A stretch of 13,706 nt of DNA from an uncultured Steroidobacter sp. Its GTDB lineage: Bacteria; Pseudomonadota; Gammaproteobacteria; Steroidobacterales; Steroidobacteraceae. A model generated the notes under the pieces. It did not search any database. It was given only the letters and a program-made list of their open reading frames with translations, and was not told the origin of the DNA. A program made the position numbers and the translations under genes. Below are positions 13,248-13,706 of this stretch, piece after piece. Location of the stretch: contig NZ_CALFXI010000030.1 of NCBI RefSeq assembly GCF_937958065.1, forward strand, positions 1 through 13,706, given 5' to 3'. The stretch's first letter is position 1. Every line of letters begins with the position of its first letter.

Positions 13248-13343
13248 AACTGCCGTTGCGACAACGATCAACGTGAAATTCACAGCCAACCTCGGCTGGG
13301 TTGGAGCAGAGTCACGCGCGCAAAGCGCAGCTGACGTTTCGGC

Positions 13344-13492
13344 GGCGTCGGGAGTGACCTACCTCCGCCCGGCAGCTTTTCGGCACATGGACGGGGCCGA
13401 AACAGCAGGGCTCATCATGGACGTGCGGTGAGGAGCGCAATGCGCTCCGGCCGTGCCCGGTGCCGGGCGGAGGTAGGTCGCTCCCGACGACG
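13344..13492. repeat. Inverted-repeat element of about 150 bp with ~31-bp arms (REP/MITE-like)
   Basis: The left arm (13344-13374; contains GGAGTGACCTACCTCCGCCC) is an almost perfect reverse complement of the right arm (13461-13492; contains GGGCGGAGGTAGGTCGCTCC). The ~86-base interior has its own hairpin GGAGCGC-AAT-GCGCTCC (13432-13448) and an 8-base direct repeat CATGGACG at 13386 and 13416, 30 bases apart. No transposase is present. Confidence 0.75.
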
Positions 13493-13502
13493 CAGACCAC
13501 CG

Positions 13503-13706
13503 CGCCTCCCAGCCACGCAAGCCACGTCACCACGCGCGGCGCGAACTACCGACGCCTCCAGCAACGCAAGCCACGTCACCACGCGCGGCGCGAACTACCG
13601 AGGCCTCCAGCAACGCGAGCCAGGTCACCTCGCGCAGCGCGAACTACCGAAGCCTCCCAGCCACGCGAGCCACCGTCACCTCGCGCAGCGCGAACCACTG
13701 AGCGCC
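13503..13706. repeat. Tandem ~50-bp repeats, at least four copies, cut by window edge
   Basis: Units begin at 13503, 13553, 13602 and 13651 (CGCCTCC/GGCCTCC/AGCCTCC), with lengths of 50, 49, 49 and about 51; a fifth may begin at 13702. Each has GCCTCC, CACGC or AACGC, GAGCCA or AAGCCA, GTCACC, CGCG and GCGCGAAC. In copies 3 and 4 CGCGAG and CTCGCG form an inverted repeat inside the unit. There are no unique spacers, so it is not a CRISPR array. Confidence 0.82.

Larger units (their letters stand above)
12555..13706. other. About 1.15 kb gene-free, repeat-rich region upstream of flgA
   Basis: No reading frame here has a family signature, ribosome binding site or composition like the neighbouring genes; all are translations of repeats. 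Contents from left to right: a small hairpin CCGACC / GGTCGG with an 8-base loop (12640-12659), three tandem ~120-bp units (12687-about 13050), a partial inverted copy of the unit (13163-13195), a perfect 10-bp GC hairpin (13224-13247), an inverted-repeat element (13344-13492), and ~50-bp tandem units (13503-13706, continuing beyond the window). Confidence 0.75.

Noticed and set aside
13312..13533. Minus-strand frame of 73 residues in the inverted-repeat element
   Set aside because: It runs across both arms of the element and into the 50-bp repeats; no ribosome binding site or family resemblance.
13503..13706. Possible CRISPR array
   Set aside because: Repeat follows repeat directly with no unique spacers of constant length, and no cas gene is nearby.

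Overview
The window looks like chromosomal DNA of a GC-rich gammaproteobacterium. The gene content (FlgA/FlgM/FlgN, MoeB with a fused rhodanese domain, Fe-S serine dehydratase, HemP, Fur-type promoters, FliA- and RpoN-type promoters) fits the Xanthomonadales/Nevskiales/Steroidobacterales end of that class. This placement is inferred from gene families; no taxonomic marker is present.

Left part (1-3393): a small EthD-like protein converges on an AraC-family regulator. Next come a MoeB/MoeZ-type E1-like adenylyltransferase with a C-terminal rhodanese domain, a 63-residue protein of unknown function on the opposite strand, and a small DUF4870-type membrane protein.

Iron region (3398-9929): four minus-strand genes form a tight operon (PepSY membrane protein, DUF2271 exported protein, DUF4198 exported protein, membrane-anchored FMN/FAD/NADPH reductase). 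Their promoter has a perfect 17-bp Fur-like palindrome lying between the -35 and -10 boxes. The set fits an inner-membrane/periplasmic iron or siderophore reduction module, but no TonB-dependent receptor is in the window. Divergent from it is an L-serine dehydratase whose C-terminal residue is cysteine. After that come a secreted DUF6607 protein and hemP. hemP has a second Fur-type promoter, almost identical in layout, that appears to give a nearly leaderless mRNA.

Right part (9930-13706): two small unknown genes (a two-helix membrane protein and a 100-residue soluble protein) face a minus-strand flagellar block, flgA-flgM-flgN. flgMN has a good FliA (sigma-28) promoter and flgA has an RpoN-like -24/-12 element. 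Upstream of flgA, about 1.1 kb has no credible gene. It is packed with repeats: three tandem units of about 120 bp with a partial inverted fourth copy, a perfect GC-rich hairpin, an inverted-repeat element of about 150 bp, and about four tandem 50-bp units running off the window edge.

No mobile-element protein, CRISPR array, tRNA or rRNA was seen. The least explained parts are the repeat-rich flgA upstream region and the split PepSY/flavoprotein operon.
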